From positions 1-64,000 of the forward strand of contig CANGWK010000003.1 of the NCBI GenBank assembly GCA_947457615.1: DNA of 64,000 nucleotides. The letters run 5' to 3'. Source of the DNA: Flavobacteriaceae bacterium. Its GTDB lineage: Bacteria; Bacteroidota; Bacteroidia; Flavobacteriales; Flavobacteriaceae. A program made the position numbers and the translations under genes. Within the stretch, counting starts at the first letter, position 1. Every line of letters begins with the position of its first letter. The notes beneath the pieces were generated by a model. It was given only the letters and a program-made list of their open reading frames with translations. It was not told where the DNA came from and made no database searches. Positions 44,287 to 51,937 of this stretch are shown here, piece after piece.

Positions 44287-45066
44287 TTAATTAGCAACTA
44301 TCATAATTTCCACTCTTCTATTATCATCCTCTTCTTGGGTGTTTTTTTCGGGAATTGGATGAATAGGACGTGTAACGCCATACCCTTTAAAGGATAGGCG
44401 TTTTCTATCGACTTTATTTACTATTAAAAAATTAAATATGGCTCTTGCTCTTGCTGTAGATACTGCATCAATATCACTTGGAAGTTTGCAACAAATATGT
44501 CCTTGAATTTCAATTTTCAATTTTGGGTTATCGTTCATCAAACACAATAAATCGTATAATATTGGCTGCGATTTAGGAACTATTTTTGCCGAATTATTGA
44601 AAAAATAAAAATTTGGTAATCGAATTAAATCACCAACTTTTGAACCCTTTACTTTATCTTTTAGCTTTTGTTCGGAAGTTACAACTATAGGAATTTCTTT
44701 CTTTTCTTGAAAAATTATAGTCACTCGTCTGTTTTCTTCTTGTACTTCAGATTGCACAAAATCTTCTCCGAAACCACGAATCTCTATTTCTTTTTTGACA
44801 TCTATTTTACTTTGCTTCAAAAAATTATACACCGTATAAACCCTTTTCATTGCTAGTGTATCGTTGTATTGGTTGGTACCCTTCCAATCGCAAAAACCAT
44901 AAAGTTTAGTGACTTCGTAATTTTTTCCTTCTGCAATCCAAGAATTTATTTTTTTTAACCCTGGCTCGTTCAAATCGTATTTATCAAAATCAAAATAAAC
45001 ATCTAATTTTTCTTGAGAATAGAAAAACATGGGAATTAATAAAAAAAGTAAACTGTATTTTTTCAT
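44287..45066 (-). CDS. Secreted protein with two OmpA-like domains
   Basis: The product is 259 residues with a signal peptide (MKKYSLLFLLIPMFFYS). It contains two OmpA-like repeats. The first (about 20-125) has VYFDFDKYDLNEPG and GFCDWKGTNQYNDTLAMKR, keeping the murein-contacting Asp and Arg. The second (about 150-259) has FYFFNNSAKIVPKSQP, IEIQGHICCKLPSD, ARARAIFNFL and NRRVEIMIVAN. In the second, the usual GHTD is replaced by GHICC. It is the second gene of a pair, starting 2 bases after its paralogue, and is likely periplasmic and murein-associated. Confidence 0.85.
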   Translation of the reverse strand: MKKYSLLFLLIPMFFYSQEKLDVYFDFDKYDLNEPGLKKINSWIAEGKNYEVTKLYGFCDWKGTNQYNDTLAMKRVYTVYNFLKQSKIDVKKEIEIRGFGEDFVQSEVQEENRRVTIIFQEKKEIPIVVTSEQKLKDKVKGSKVGDLIRLPNFYFFNNSAKIVPKSQPILYDLLCLMNDNPKLKIEIQGHICCKLPSDIDAVSTARARAIFNFLIVNKVDRKRLSFKGYGVTRPIHPIPEKNTQEEDDNRRVEIMIVAN

Positions 45067-45068
45067 TA

Positions 45069-45944
45069 TTATTTATCTAAAATCATAATTTCTACTCGCC
45101 TATTTCTAGCTGCTTCGAATTCGCTTTTTTCTGGAATTGCAAATTTAGGTTTAGATACTCCAAAACCTTTTGTTTGAATTCTATCTTCTGCAATATCTTC
45201 CGAAACCAATATTCGTTTTAATTGTTTGGCTCTATCGCCCGAAAGATTTCTACTGTCTTTATCTACACAACAAATGTGTCCTTGAATTTCTATTCTAAGA
45301 TCCGGATATATTTTTAAAACATTTATCAATTCGTCAATGGCTTTCTTAGAAGATGGCATTATTGCAAAAGTATTTACATGAAAATTAACTTCATCTAACC
45401 GAATTATTGTCCCTTTTTGCGAAAGATTAATCTTATCTTCCAGAGAAGCATTTTCAGGAAAGCTCATTACTTCTTCTTCAATAGGAACAAGTTCTGGAAC
45501 AACTTCCACAATGGGTTTTGTTTCAATTTGGGTTATTCCTAAAATCTCATTTTCGCGAGAAAAATCCTTGGGAAGTAAATAAAAGATAATCACTTTCCTG
45601 TTTTTAGATTTATCGTTTAATTGCTTAAAGTTTTCTCCAAAACTTATGGTTTTAAAATCCTCTCTAATTTTGATTTTACCATTTATCCTATTATTAATAA
45701 AATCAACTCTTTTTTTGGCAAGAGTATCATTATATCCTTTACTTCCATCCTCATCGGTAAAACCATGAATAGCAATAATTTTAACTTCTTTGTTAGCAAT
45801 AATCCAATTTTGAAGTTTTAGATTTTCAGTTTTGGTACAATCTGATTTATTGCTTTCAAAAAAAACAGAAAACTGTTCTTGTGCCTTTACATATTGAAAG
45901 GAAATTAAAAGAATTGCAAAAAGCACAAATTTGTTCTTATCCAT
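45069..45944 (-). CDS. Secreted protein with two OmpA-like domains (paralogue)
   Basis: The product is 291 residues with a signal peptide ending near YVKAQ (residue 21). The first OmpA-like repeat (SVFFESNKSDCTKTENL, GFTDEDGSKGYNDTLAKKR) retains Asp and Arg. A linker of about 40 residues rich in Glu/Val/Pro (about 145-185) follows. The second repeat has VNFHVNTFAIMPSSKK, IEIQGHICCVDKDSR, LSGDRAKQLKRIL and NRRVEIMILDK. It shares the GHICC variant with its neighbour. The two arose by duplication and are translated from one transcript (2-base gap). Confidence 0.85.
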   Translation of the reverse strand: MDKNKFVLFAILLISFQYVKAQEQFSVFFESNKSDCTKTENLKLQNWIIANKEVKIIAIHGFTDEDGSKGYNDTLAKKRVDFINNRINGKIKIREDFKTISFGENFKQLNDKSKNRKVIIFYLLPKDFSRENEILGITQIETKPIVEVVPELVPIEEEVMSFPENASLEDKINLSQKGTIIRLDEVNFHVNTFAIMPSSKKAIDELINVLKIYPDLRIEIQGHICCVDKDSRNLSGDRAKQLKRILVSEDIAEDRIQTKGFGVSKPKFAIPEKSEFEAARNRRVEIMILDK

Positions 45945-45990
45945 TTAACAAATCTACGTAAAATATATTTTTATTAGCAAAATAATTACC

Positions 45991-46026
45991 AATAAAAAAC
46001 CCGATTCAAAAAATCTTGAATCGGGT
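45991..46026 (-). terminator. Terminator of glnN
   Basis: ACCCGATTCAA and TTGAATCGGGT arms form an 11-base stem followed by six T residues on the minus strand, 28 bases after the glnN stop. Confidence 0.85.
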
Positions 46027-46053
46027 AAGTCTTTAATCTATATTCCAAATAAA

Positions 46054-48243
46054 CTATCTAGTAAACAATAACTCTCTGTATTTGGTTAATGTCCACGTTT
46101 CGTTATCTACTAATAATTCTAACTTATCGCAGTGTGCTCTTATCACTTCAAAATATGGCTTTACTTTATCGCAGTAGGATTCAGCCATTTTTTGAGCATC
46201 CGTTAAAGCATTTGCTTTTCTGCGAGCTTCAGTCATTGCATCTACTTGAATATTAATTCCTTCAATATGTTCTGATATTTCTTTGATTAATACAATTTGC
46301 TCTTTTGCGATTTTTTCAAAATCTTTTCCGAAGATTTCTTTCAATCCGCGAACGTTTTCAATCAAGGTATTTTGGTAGCGAATAGACGTTGGAATAATGT
46401 GGTTGCGAGCAATATCGCCAAGAACTCTTCCTTCAATTTGGATTTTCTTAGTATACTCTTCCAATTCAATTTCATAACGAGCTTCTACCTCAATATGGTT
46501 CATAACATTTAAATCTTTAAACAAGTCTAATGCTTTTTGAGAAACCTTAGCTTTCAATGCTGCTGGAGTAGTTTTATGATTACTTAACCCACGTTTTTTC
46601 GCTTCTTTTTCCCAAGCATCACTGTATCCGTCACCTTCAAAAAGGATCTTTTTAGTTTCTTTAATGTATTCTCTCAATACATTAAAAATAGCTTCGTCTT
46701 TCTTTAAATCTTTAGTTTCAATTAAAACGTCTACTTCTTTTTTAAACTCTTTTAATTGTTTGGCAACAATAGAATTTAAAGTTGTCATTGCATTAGCACA
46801 ATTTGCAGAAGAACCTACGGCTCTAAATTCAAATTTATTTCCAGTAAAAGCAAATGGAGATGTTCTATTTCTATCGGTATTATCCAACATTACGTCTGGA
46901 ATTTTACCAACTACATTTAATTTTAAATCGGTTTTTTCTTCGGGTGATAATTTCCCTTGGGAAACTCCTTCCAATTCTGCCAAAACCTTAGTCAATTGCT
47001 CCCCAATAAATACCGAAATTATTGCTGGAGGCGCTTCATTTGCACCAAGTCTATGGTCATTACTTGCAGTTGCAATAGCCGCACGAAGCAATTCTTCATA
47101 TTCATTGACTGCCTTAATAGTATTGATAAAGAAAGACAAAAACTGTAAGTTACTCATTGGCGTTTTACCAGGAGAAAGTAAATTCACACCCGTATCGGTA
47201 GCTAATGACCAGTTGTTATGCTTTCCAGATCCATTAACTCCTTTGAAAGGTTTTTCATGAAAAAGTACTTTAAAATCATGACGCTCACCAACTTTTGACA
47301 TTACATCCATCAACAGAGAGTTGTGATCAACTGCTAAATTAGTCTCTTCAAAAATTGGCGCTAACTCAAATTGGTTTGGCGCAACTTCATTATGTCTTGT
47401 TTTTACTGGAATTCCTAATAACATACATTCCTCTTCCAATTCTCTCATATAATTAAGAGCACGAGAAGGAATAGATCCAAAGTAATGATCATCAAGTTGT
47501 TGCCCTTTGGCAGAAGTATGTCCTAGCAAGGTTCTACCCGTCATTACAATATCTGGGCGAGAATTAGCAAGCGAACTATCTATTAAGAAATATTCTTGTT
47601 CCCAACCCAAAGTGGCAGTAACTTTTTTTACATTTTTATCAAAATATTTACAGACATCCGTTGCTGCTTCATCCACAGCATTTAAAGCACGTAAAAGAGG
47701 TGTTTTATAATCCAATGCTTCTCCGGTGTAGGAAATAAATACGGTAGGAATACATAATGTAGTTCCGTAAATAAATGCGGGAGAAGTAGGATCCCAAGCT
47801 GTGTAGCCTCGAGCTTCAAAGGTATTTCTAATTCCTCCATTTGGGAAAGAAGAAGCGTCTGGTTCTTGTTGTACTAATTGTCCACCTCCAAATTTTTCAA
47901 AAGGATCAGAACCATCATAGGAAGTTTCAAAAAAAGCATCGTGTTTTTCGGCAGTGGCACCTGTTAATGGCTGAAACCAATGTGTGTAATGAGTAACACC
48001 TTTACCCAAAGCCCATTCTTTCATGCCCATAGCTATATAATCAGCTAATTTTCTATCAATTTTAGTTCCATGCTGTACAGCATCTTTTACGCCTTTGTGT
48101 GCATCTGAGGTTAAAAATTGCTTCATTGCTTTATCGTTGAACACATTTGAACCAAAAAGATCCGATTTTCTTCCGGATTCTTCAAATTTTATAGGTTTTC
48201 TATTTGATGCATCTTTTAATGCTTGAAAACGTAATTTAGACAT
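46054..48243 (-). CDS. glnN: Glutamine synthetase type III
   Basis: The 729-residue product matches the GSIII length (about 700-730). The N-terminal part has KGVTHYTHWFQPLTGATAEKHDAF and TLGWEQEYFLIDSSL with the metal-binding Glu residues. The catalytic GVNGSGKHNNWSLAT, RLGANEAPPAIIS and the ending VRAHCDKLELLVDNETW are typical GSIII segments. It makes glutamine from glutamate, ammonia and ATP. It is divergently paired with the type II enzyme gene, so both ammonia-assimilation enzymes can share control from the 193-base region between them. Confidence 0.95.
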   Translation of the reverse strand: MSKLRFQALKDASNRKPIKFEESGRKSDLFGSNVFNDKAMKQFLTSDAHKGVKDAVQHGTKIDRKLADYIAMGMKEWALGKGVTHYTHWFQPLTGATAEKHDAFFETSYDGSDPFEKFGGGQLVQQEPDASSFPNGGIRNTFEARGYTAWDPTSPAFIYGTTLCIPTVFISYTGEALDYKTPLLRALNAVDEAATDVCKYFDKNVKKVTATLGWEQEYFLIDSSLANSRPDIVMTGRTLLGHTSAKGQQLDDHYFGSIPSRALNYMRELEEECMLLGIPVKTRHNEVAPNQFELAPIFEETNLAVDHNSLLMDVMSKVGERHDFKVLFHEKPFKGVNGSGKHNNWSLATDTGVNLLSPGKTPMSNLQFLSFFINTIKAVNEYEELLRAAIATASNDHRLGANEAPPAIISVFIGEQLTKVLAELEGVSQGKLSPEEKTDLKLNVVGKIPDVMLDNTDRNRTSPFAFTGNKFEFRAVGSSANCANAMTTLNSIVAKQLKEFKKEVDVLIETKDLKKDEAIFNVLREYIKETKKILFEGDGYSDAWEKEAKKRGLSNHKTTPAALKAKVSQKALDLFKDLNVMNHIEVEARYEIELEEYTKKIQIEGRVLGDIARNHIIPTSIRYQNTLIENVRGLKEIFGKDFEKIAKEQIVLIKEISEHIEGINIQVDAMTEARRKANALTDAQKMAESYCDKVKPYFEVIRAHCDKLELLVDNETWTLTKYRELLFTR

Positions 48244-48259
48244 ATTAAATATTTTTTAT

Positions 48260-48267
48260 CAAAGGTA
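48260..48267 (-). promoter_or_regulatory. -7 promoter element of glnN
   Basis: The minus strand reads TACCTTTG, an exact match, 16 bases before the glnN ATG. Confidence 0.55.
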
Positions 48268-48309
48268 ATTATTATTTTTTTAATGCTAAAAATAAAATAT
48301 TTTACATTT

Positions 48310-48377
48310 AACCCTAAAAAAAATAGGGTATTTATAATAATAAAATAAAAAATAATATTTTAACCCCTATTTTTTTA
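48310..48377. promoter_or_regulatory. Candidate operator repeats between glnN and glnA
   Basis: ACCCTAAAAAAAATAGGGT (48311-48329) is an inverted repeat. A second half-site, AACCCCTATTTTTTTA, lies at 48362-48377. The AACCC starts are 52 bases apart, close to five helical turns, and on the same face. Such spaced sites between divergent nitrogen-assimilation genes are plausible regulator-binding sites. The regulator is unknown. Confidence 0.4.
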
Positions 48378-48396
48378 TACTAAAAATAAAATTAAT

Positions 48397-48404
48397 TATA
48401 TTTG
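48397..48404 (+). promoter_or_regulatory. -7 promoter element of glnA
   Basis: TATATTTG is an exact consensus match, about 32 bases before the ATG at 48437. Confidence 0.6.
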
Positions 48405-48436
48405 CCTCAATTAAATCGTAAATTAATTTTTCTATT

Positions 48437-49450
48437 ATGGCTAAAATAAAATTAGAGTATATCTGGTTAGACGGATACGATCCAACTCAAAATCTTAGAA
48501 GTAAAACTAAAGTTGAAGATCATGATGATTTCAAAGGAACTTTAAAAGAAATTGGTAACTGGTCATTTGATGGTTCCTCAACAAGACAAGCGGAAGGTGG
48601 ATCTTCTGATTGCATGTTAGTTCCTGTTGCAATTTACCCAGATCCAACTCGTTTAAATGGGTATTTGGTAATGACTGAAGTTATGTATGCAGATGGAACT
48701 CCGCACCCATCTAATGGTAGATCTACTATTGATGACGATGGTGACTTTTGGTTTGGTTTTGAACAAGAATATTTTATTATGGACAATAAAACCTTGCTAC
48801 CACTAGGTTTTCCAATTGGAGGATATCCCGCTCCACAAGGAATGTACTACTGCTCTGTAGGAGGTAGAAATACCCATGGTAGAAAATTAGTAGAAAGACA
48901 TGCTGATTTATGTATAGCTGCTGGACTAAATTTTGAAGGTATAAATCAAGAAGTTGCTTGCGGACAATGGGAATTTCAATTATTTGCTAAAGGAGCTAAA
49001 AAAGCAGGTGATGAAATTTGGGTTGCTCGTTATTTATTGGATCGTTTAACCGAAGATTATGGTTATTATATAGAATACCATCCAAAACCATTAGGGGATA
49101 CCGACTGGAATGGCTCTGGAATGCATGCTAACTTCTCTAACGAGGTTATGAGAACATGTGGCGACAAAGCAGTTTATGACAAAATATGCGAAGCTTTCCG
49201 TCCAGTTGTAAGCGAGCACATTGCCGTTTATGGTGCCTATAACGAACAACGTTTAACAGGCAAACACGAAACTGCTTCTATTCATGATTTCTCTTATGGA
49301 GTATCAGATAGAGGAGCATCAATTAGAATACCACTTTACACAGTACAAAAAGGGTGGAAAGGATATTTGGAAGACAGAAGACCTGCATCTAATGGAGATC
49401 CGTACAAAATTGCTGCAAGAATTATCAAAACTGTAAAGTCAGCTTTATAA
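48437..49450 (+). CDS. glnA: Glutamine synthetase, beta-grasp (type II, eukaryote-like)
   Basis: The 337-residue product is a short GS typical of type II enzymes (about 340-370). It opens KLEYIWLDGYDPTQNLRSKT and WSFDGSSTRQAEGGSSDCML. Metal and substrate motifs are FGFEQEYFI, EVACGQWEFQLF and NGSGMHANFS. RGASIRIPLYTV and GYLEDRRPASNGDPY close the active site. It catalyses the same reaction as GlnN. The presence of both GSII and GSIII in one divergent unit suggests different expression ranges. A terminator follows. Confidence 0.94.
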   Translation: MAKIKLEYIWLDGYDPTQNLRSKTKVEDHDDFKGTLKEIGNWSFDGSSTRQAEGGSSDCMLVPVAIYPDPTRLNGYLVMTEVMYADGTPHPSNGRSTIDDDGDFWFGFEQEYFIMDNKTLLPLGFPIGGYPAPQGMYYCSVGGRNTHGRKLVERHADLCIAAGLNFEGINQEVACGQWEFQLFAKGAKKAGDEIWVARYLLDRLTEDYGYYIEYHPKPLGDTDWNGSGMHANFSNEVMRTCGDKAVYDKICEAFRPVVSEHIAVYGAYNEQRLTGKHETASIHDFSYGVSDRGASIRIPLYTVQKGWKGYLEDRRPASNGDPYKIAARIIKTVKSAL

Positions 49451-49467
49451 TTTCTATTTAAATAATT

Positions 49468-49501
49468 AAAAAGTGCTTTCGTAATTGAAAGCACTTTTTT
49501 T
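49468..49501 (+). terminator. Terminator of glnA
   Basis: AAAAAGTGCTTTC and GAAAGCACTTTTT form a perfect stem around GTAATT and run into T residues. Confidence 0.88.
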
Positions 49502-49562
49502 ATGAACCAATATAAAAACACTAACTTTAACGAATTACATTTTGAGTTATTAAACCAAAAAG

Positions 49563-49570
49563 TATATTTG
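49563..49570 (+). promoter_or_regulatory. -7 promoter element of the TerC gene
   Basis: TATATTTG is an exact consensus match, 25 bases before the ATG at 49596. Confidence 0.5.
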
Positions 49571-49595
49571 TAAAAATTTAAAACATATACGTTTT

Positions 49596-50567
49596 ATGAT
49601 GGTATGGATTTCCTTTATTATTTGTGTTTTTATTTTTCTTGCCTTAGATTTAGGAGTTTTTAATAAAACCCCTCATACAATTAGTTCTAAAGAAGCTGGA
49701 ATATGGACTGCCATTTGGGTTTCGCTTTCCTTTGCTTTTTCGGGAGTTATTTATTGGCTTTACCAAAGTAACTTAATAGAAAATCCTGACAAACTGAGAC
49801 CTGCCGAGGCTTCAATTAAGTTTATAACAGGTTATTTAATAGAATTATCTTTAAGTGCCGATAACATTTTTGTCATAGCCATTATTTTTACTTCCTTTAA
49901 AATAGCACAAAAATTCCAACACCGAGTTTTGTTTTGGGGAATTATTGGAGCTATCATCTTTAGAGGTTTAATGATTTTCTTTGGTGTAGTATTAATTAGA
50001 AAATTTGACTGGATTACTTATGTTTTTGGAAGTTTTTTAGTATTTACCGCAATGAAAATGTTGTTCAAAAAAGATGAAGAAGAATTCAATCCCAAACAAT
50101 CTGCTATTTATAAAATAATTGGGAAGATTATCCCTATTTCGCAACATCGCGATAGCGAACATTTCATCATAAAAGAAAATAATCGTAATTACGCTACGCC
50201 GCTTTTAGTTGCATTATTGGTAATTGAAGTAATGGATGTTGTATTTGCCATGGACAGCGTTCCAGCGATTTTAGCCATAACATCCGATCCTTTTTTAGTA
50301 TTTAGTTCGAACATCTTTGCAATATTAGGATTGCGCTCTATGTATTTCTTTTTAGCAAATATGCTACAAAAATTCAGTTATTTAGAATACAGTTTAATTG
50401 CAATTCTAACTTTTGTAGGACTGAAAATGCTTCTAATTCACTTTTACAAATTTCCAGAATGGGTGTCTTTAAGTTTTATAGCGGTGTCTTTAATAACAGG
50501 AATAGTGGTTTCGCTAAAAATGGCCGAAAAAGCAAATAACAAAAAACCTTCTCGAGACGAAGAATAA
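49596..50567 (+). CDS. TerC/Alx-family integral membrane protein
   Basis: The product is 323 residues with about eight to nine transmembrane helices. Conserved membrane acidic motifs are FLALDLGVFNK, ELSLSADNIFVIAIIF and EVMDVVFAMDSVPAILAIT. TerC-family proteins are linked to tellurite resistance and, in the Alx branch, to Mn2+ export and metal loading of secreted enzymes; which applies here is unknown. A second ATG immediately follows the first, so the start may be one codon later. A terminator follows the stop directly. Confidence 0.93.
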   Translation: MMVWISFIICVFIFLALDLGVFNKTPHTISSKEAGIWTAIWVSLSFAFSGVIYWLYQSNLIENPDKLRPAEASIKFITGYLIELSLSADNIFVIAIIFTSFKIAQKFQHRVLFWGIIGAIIFRGLMIFFGVVLIRKFDWITYVFGSFLVFTAMKMLFKKDEEEFNPKQSAIYKIIGKIIPISQHRDSEHFIIKENNRNYATPLLVALLVIEVMDVVFAMDSVPAILAITSDPFLVFSSNIFAILGLRSMYFFLANMLQKFSYLEYSLIAILTFVGLKMLLIHFYKFPEWVSLSFIAVSLITGIVVSLKMAEKANNKKPSRDEE

Positions 50568-50568
50568 A

Positions 50569-50600
50569 AAAAGAGGCTGTACCTATTTACAACCTCTTTT
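50569..50600 (+). terminator. Terminator of the TerC gene
   Basis: AAAAGAGG and CCTCTTTT form an 8-base stem with an inner TGT/ACA extension, directly after the TerC stop. It may serve the convergent lipoprotein gene too. Confidence 0.7.
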
Positions 50601-50628
50601 CAAACAAAATATAGACTAACCAAAAAAA

Positions 50629-51144
50629 CTATTTTATTTTAAGTACTTTATTTGGATCAATATTGTAGGCGTTAAGCACTGCATAATAATCATTAAAGTC
50701 AACAGGATTAGCATTTTTATTTCCTCTAAAACCAGGAATTACTACAACTCTAAGAACTTGATTTATTCTAAATGCATTTGTAACACCAGCTAAATCAAAT
50801 CCATCCATAAAAATATTAACATTGTAGTTGGTGAAATCAAAATTATATCTAAAATCTAAAGCTCCATTGCTCGTAAAATATGTTTCAGGTAATAATTTCC
50901 AAACGTTAGCACCATTATCAATTCCTGCTAATCTATATACTAAAACCATATCAGAAACATAAATAGTATGAGGAAAAGAAATAAGATTACTAAAATTATT
51001 TGTAGTTGTAAAAGATCTATTAAACTCCCAAACTTCGCTTATAGTATCGTTATCTTTGGTATTAATTGGGGTAGTTTCATGAACAGTACACGACTGAATG
51101 GATAGCAATCCAATAATAGCTAGAAATATTGTAAATTTTTTCAT
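50629..51144 (-). CDS. Small lipoprotein of unknown function
   Basis: The product is 171 residues with a lipobox signal (LLSIQSC, Cys19). The rest is mostly beta, including EVWEFNRSFTTTNNFSNLI, FPHTIYVSDMVLVYRL and FDFTNYNVNIFMDGFDLAG. It resembles conserved small lipoproteins of Flavobacteriia with no assigned role. It is transcribed alone, convergent with TerC. Confidence 0.72.
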   Translation of the reverse strand: MKKFTIFLAIIGLLSIQSCTVHETTPINTKDNDTISEVWEFNRSFTTTNNFSNLISFPHTIYVSDMVLVYRLAGIDNGANVWKLLPETYFTSNGALDFRYNFDFTNYNVNIFMDGFDLAGVTNAFRINQVLRVVVIPGFRGNKNANPVDFNDYYAVLNAYNIDPNKVLKIK

Positions 51145-51220
51145 ACGATTTAATTTAAAAGTTAATACTACTAAATGCTATTCAATACTTGTGCCAAACT
51201 TTCTTGTTAACAAAAAATTG

Positions 51221-51228
51221 TACCTTTG
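51221..51228 (+). promoter_or_regulatory. -7 promoter element of the DUF1543 gene, leaderless spacing
   Basis: TACCTTTG is an exact consensus match. Only four bases (ACAA) separate it from the ATG at 51233, so the transcript should begin at or next to the start codon. Confidence 0.65.
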
Positions 51229-51232
51229 ACAA

Positions 51233-51793
51233 ATGGAAAAAGAAGTCAAACTCTACATGATTATGATTGGATGTCGACCAAAAGGAAGATGTACAGAGCA
51301 ACACGATATTTTTTTTGGTATTGGAAGTTCTCTGAAAGAATTAATTCCGAGTATTAACGCTTTTTGGCCTGAAGCAAAAGGACAATTTCATATTGATGCT
51401 TGGCGTGAAGTAACCACAGTAGATAATTTTCAAATTAAAGTACTTCCAAAAGGAACTGCAACTGCATCTTCATCGCAATTATTTTTCATCAATCTTGGCG
51501 GATACAAAGAAAATGAATTTGAAGAATACCATTATAAAATGTTAGCCGTTGGCGATTCTTTATCCGAAGTTACCAAAAAAGCTAAAGACACTGCTTTCTA
51601 TAAACATTGCGGATTTAAAGGAGCCACTTCGCATATTGATGATAAATTCGGAATTGATGTTGATGATGCGTTTAAGGTGAAAGAAATATTACCTGAAAAT
51701 TTTACTGACCAATTTGAAATACAAATTACTCCAAACTCAACTGCAGACGAAGATCTATTGCATATTGGGTATTTAAAAATGGATAAAATCTAA
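51233..51793 (+). CDS. DUF1543 protein
   Basis: The product is 186 residues and contains two related halves. The first has YMIMIGCRPKGRCTEQHDIFFGIG and WREVTTVDNFQIKVLP. The second begins NLGGYKENEFEEYHYKMLAVG. The G(G/C)xxxGRxxEQHDxxFGI pattern is the DUF1543 signature. The function is unknown. A 45-residue basic protein gene follows after 5 bases. Confidence 0.88.
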   Translation: MEKEVKLYMIMIGCRPKGRCTEQHDIFFGIGSSLKELIPSINAFWPEAKGQFHIDAWREVTTVDNFQIKVLPKGTATASSSQLFFINLGGYKENEFEEYHYKMLAVGDSLSEVTKKAKDTAFYKHCGFKGATSHIDDKFGIDVDDAFKVKEILPENFTDQFEIQITPNSTADEDLLHIGYLKMDKI

Positions 51794-51798
51794 TAATT

Positions 51799-51936
51799 AT
51801 GAGTCGAAATAACGAAGGGAATATTAAAAAACACAACGACAAACTTCATAAAGAACAAGATAAAGCTAAGGCTAAAAAAGTGGCTCGAGAAGAAAAACTA
51901 AAGGAGATAATTAGAAAACACAATAACTTAATTTAA
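51799..51936 (+). CDS. Small highly basic protein (45 residues)
   Basis: From the ATG at 51799 it reads MSRNNEGNIKKHNDKLHKEQ, then DKAKAKKVAREEKLKEIIRK and HNNLI. It is almost entirely Lys/Glu/Arg/Asn and predicted as one long charged helix. It lies five bases after the DUF1543 stop, and its stop is one base from the convergent T9SS gene end, so the frame exactly fills the gap. Candidate roles (nucleic-acid or ribosome contact) are guesses. The tight packing argues that it is real. Confidence 0.68.
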   Translation: MSRNNEGNIKKHNDKLHKEQDKAKAKKVAREEKLKEIIRKHNNLI

Positions 51937-51937
51937 G

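Noticed and set aside
46664..47260. 198-codon open frame on the plus strand inside glnN
   Set aside because: It is antisense to a highly conserved GSIII coding region; its translation shows no domain and reflects codon bias of the real gene.
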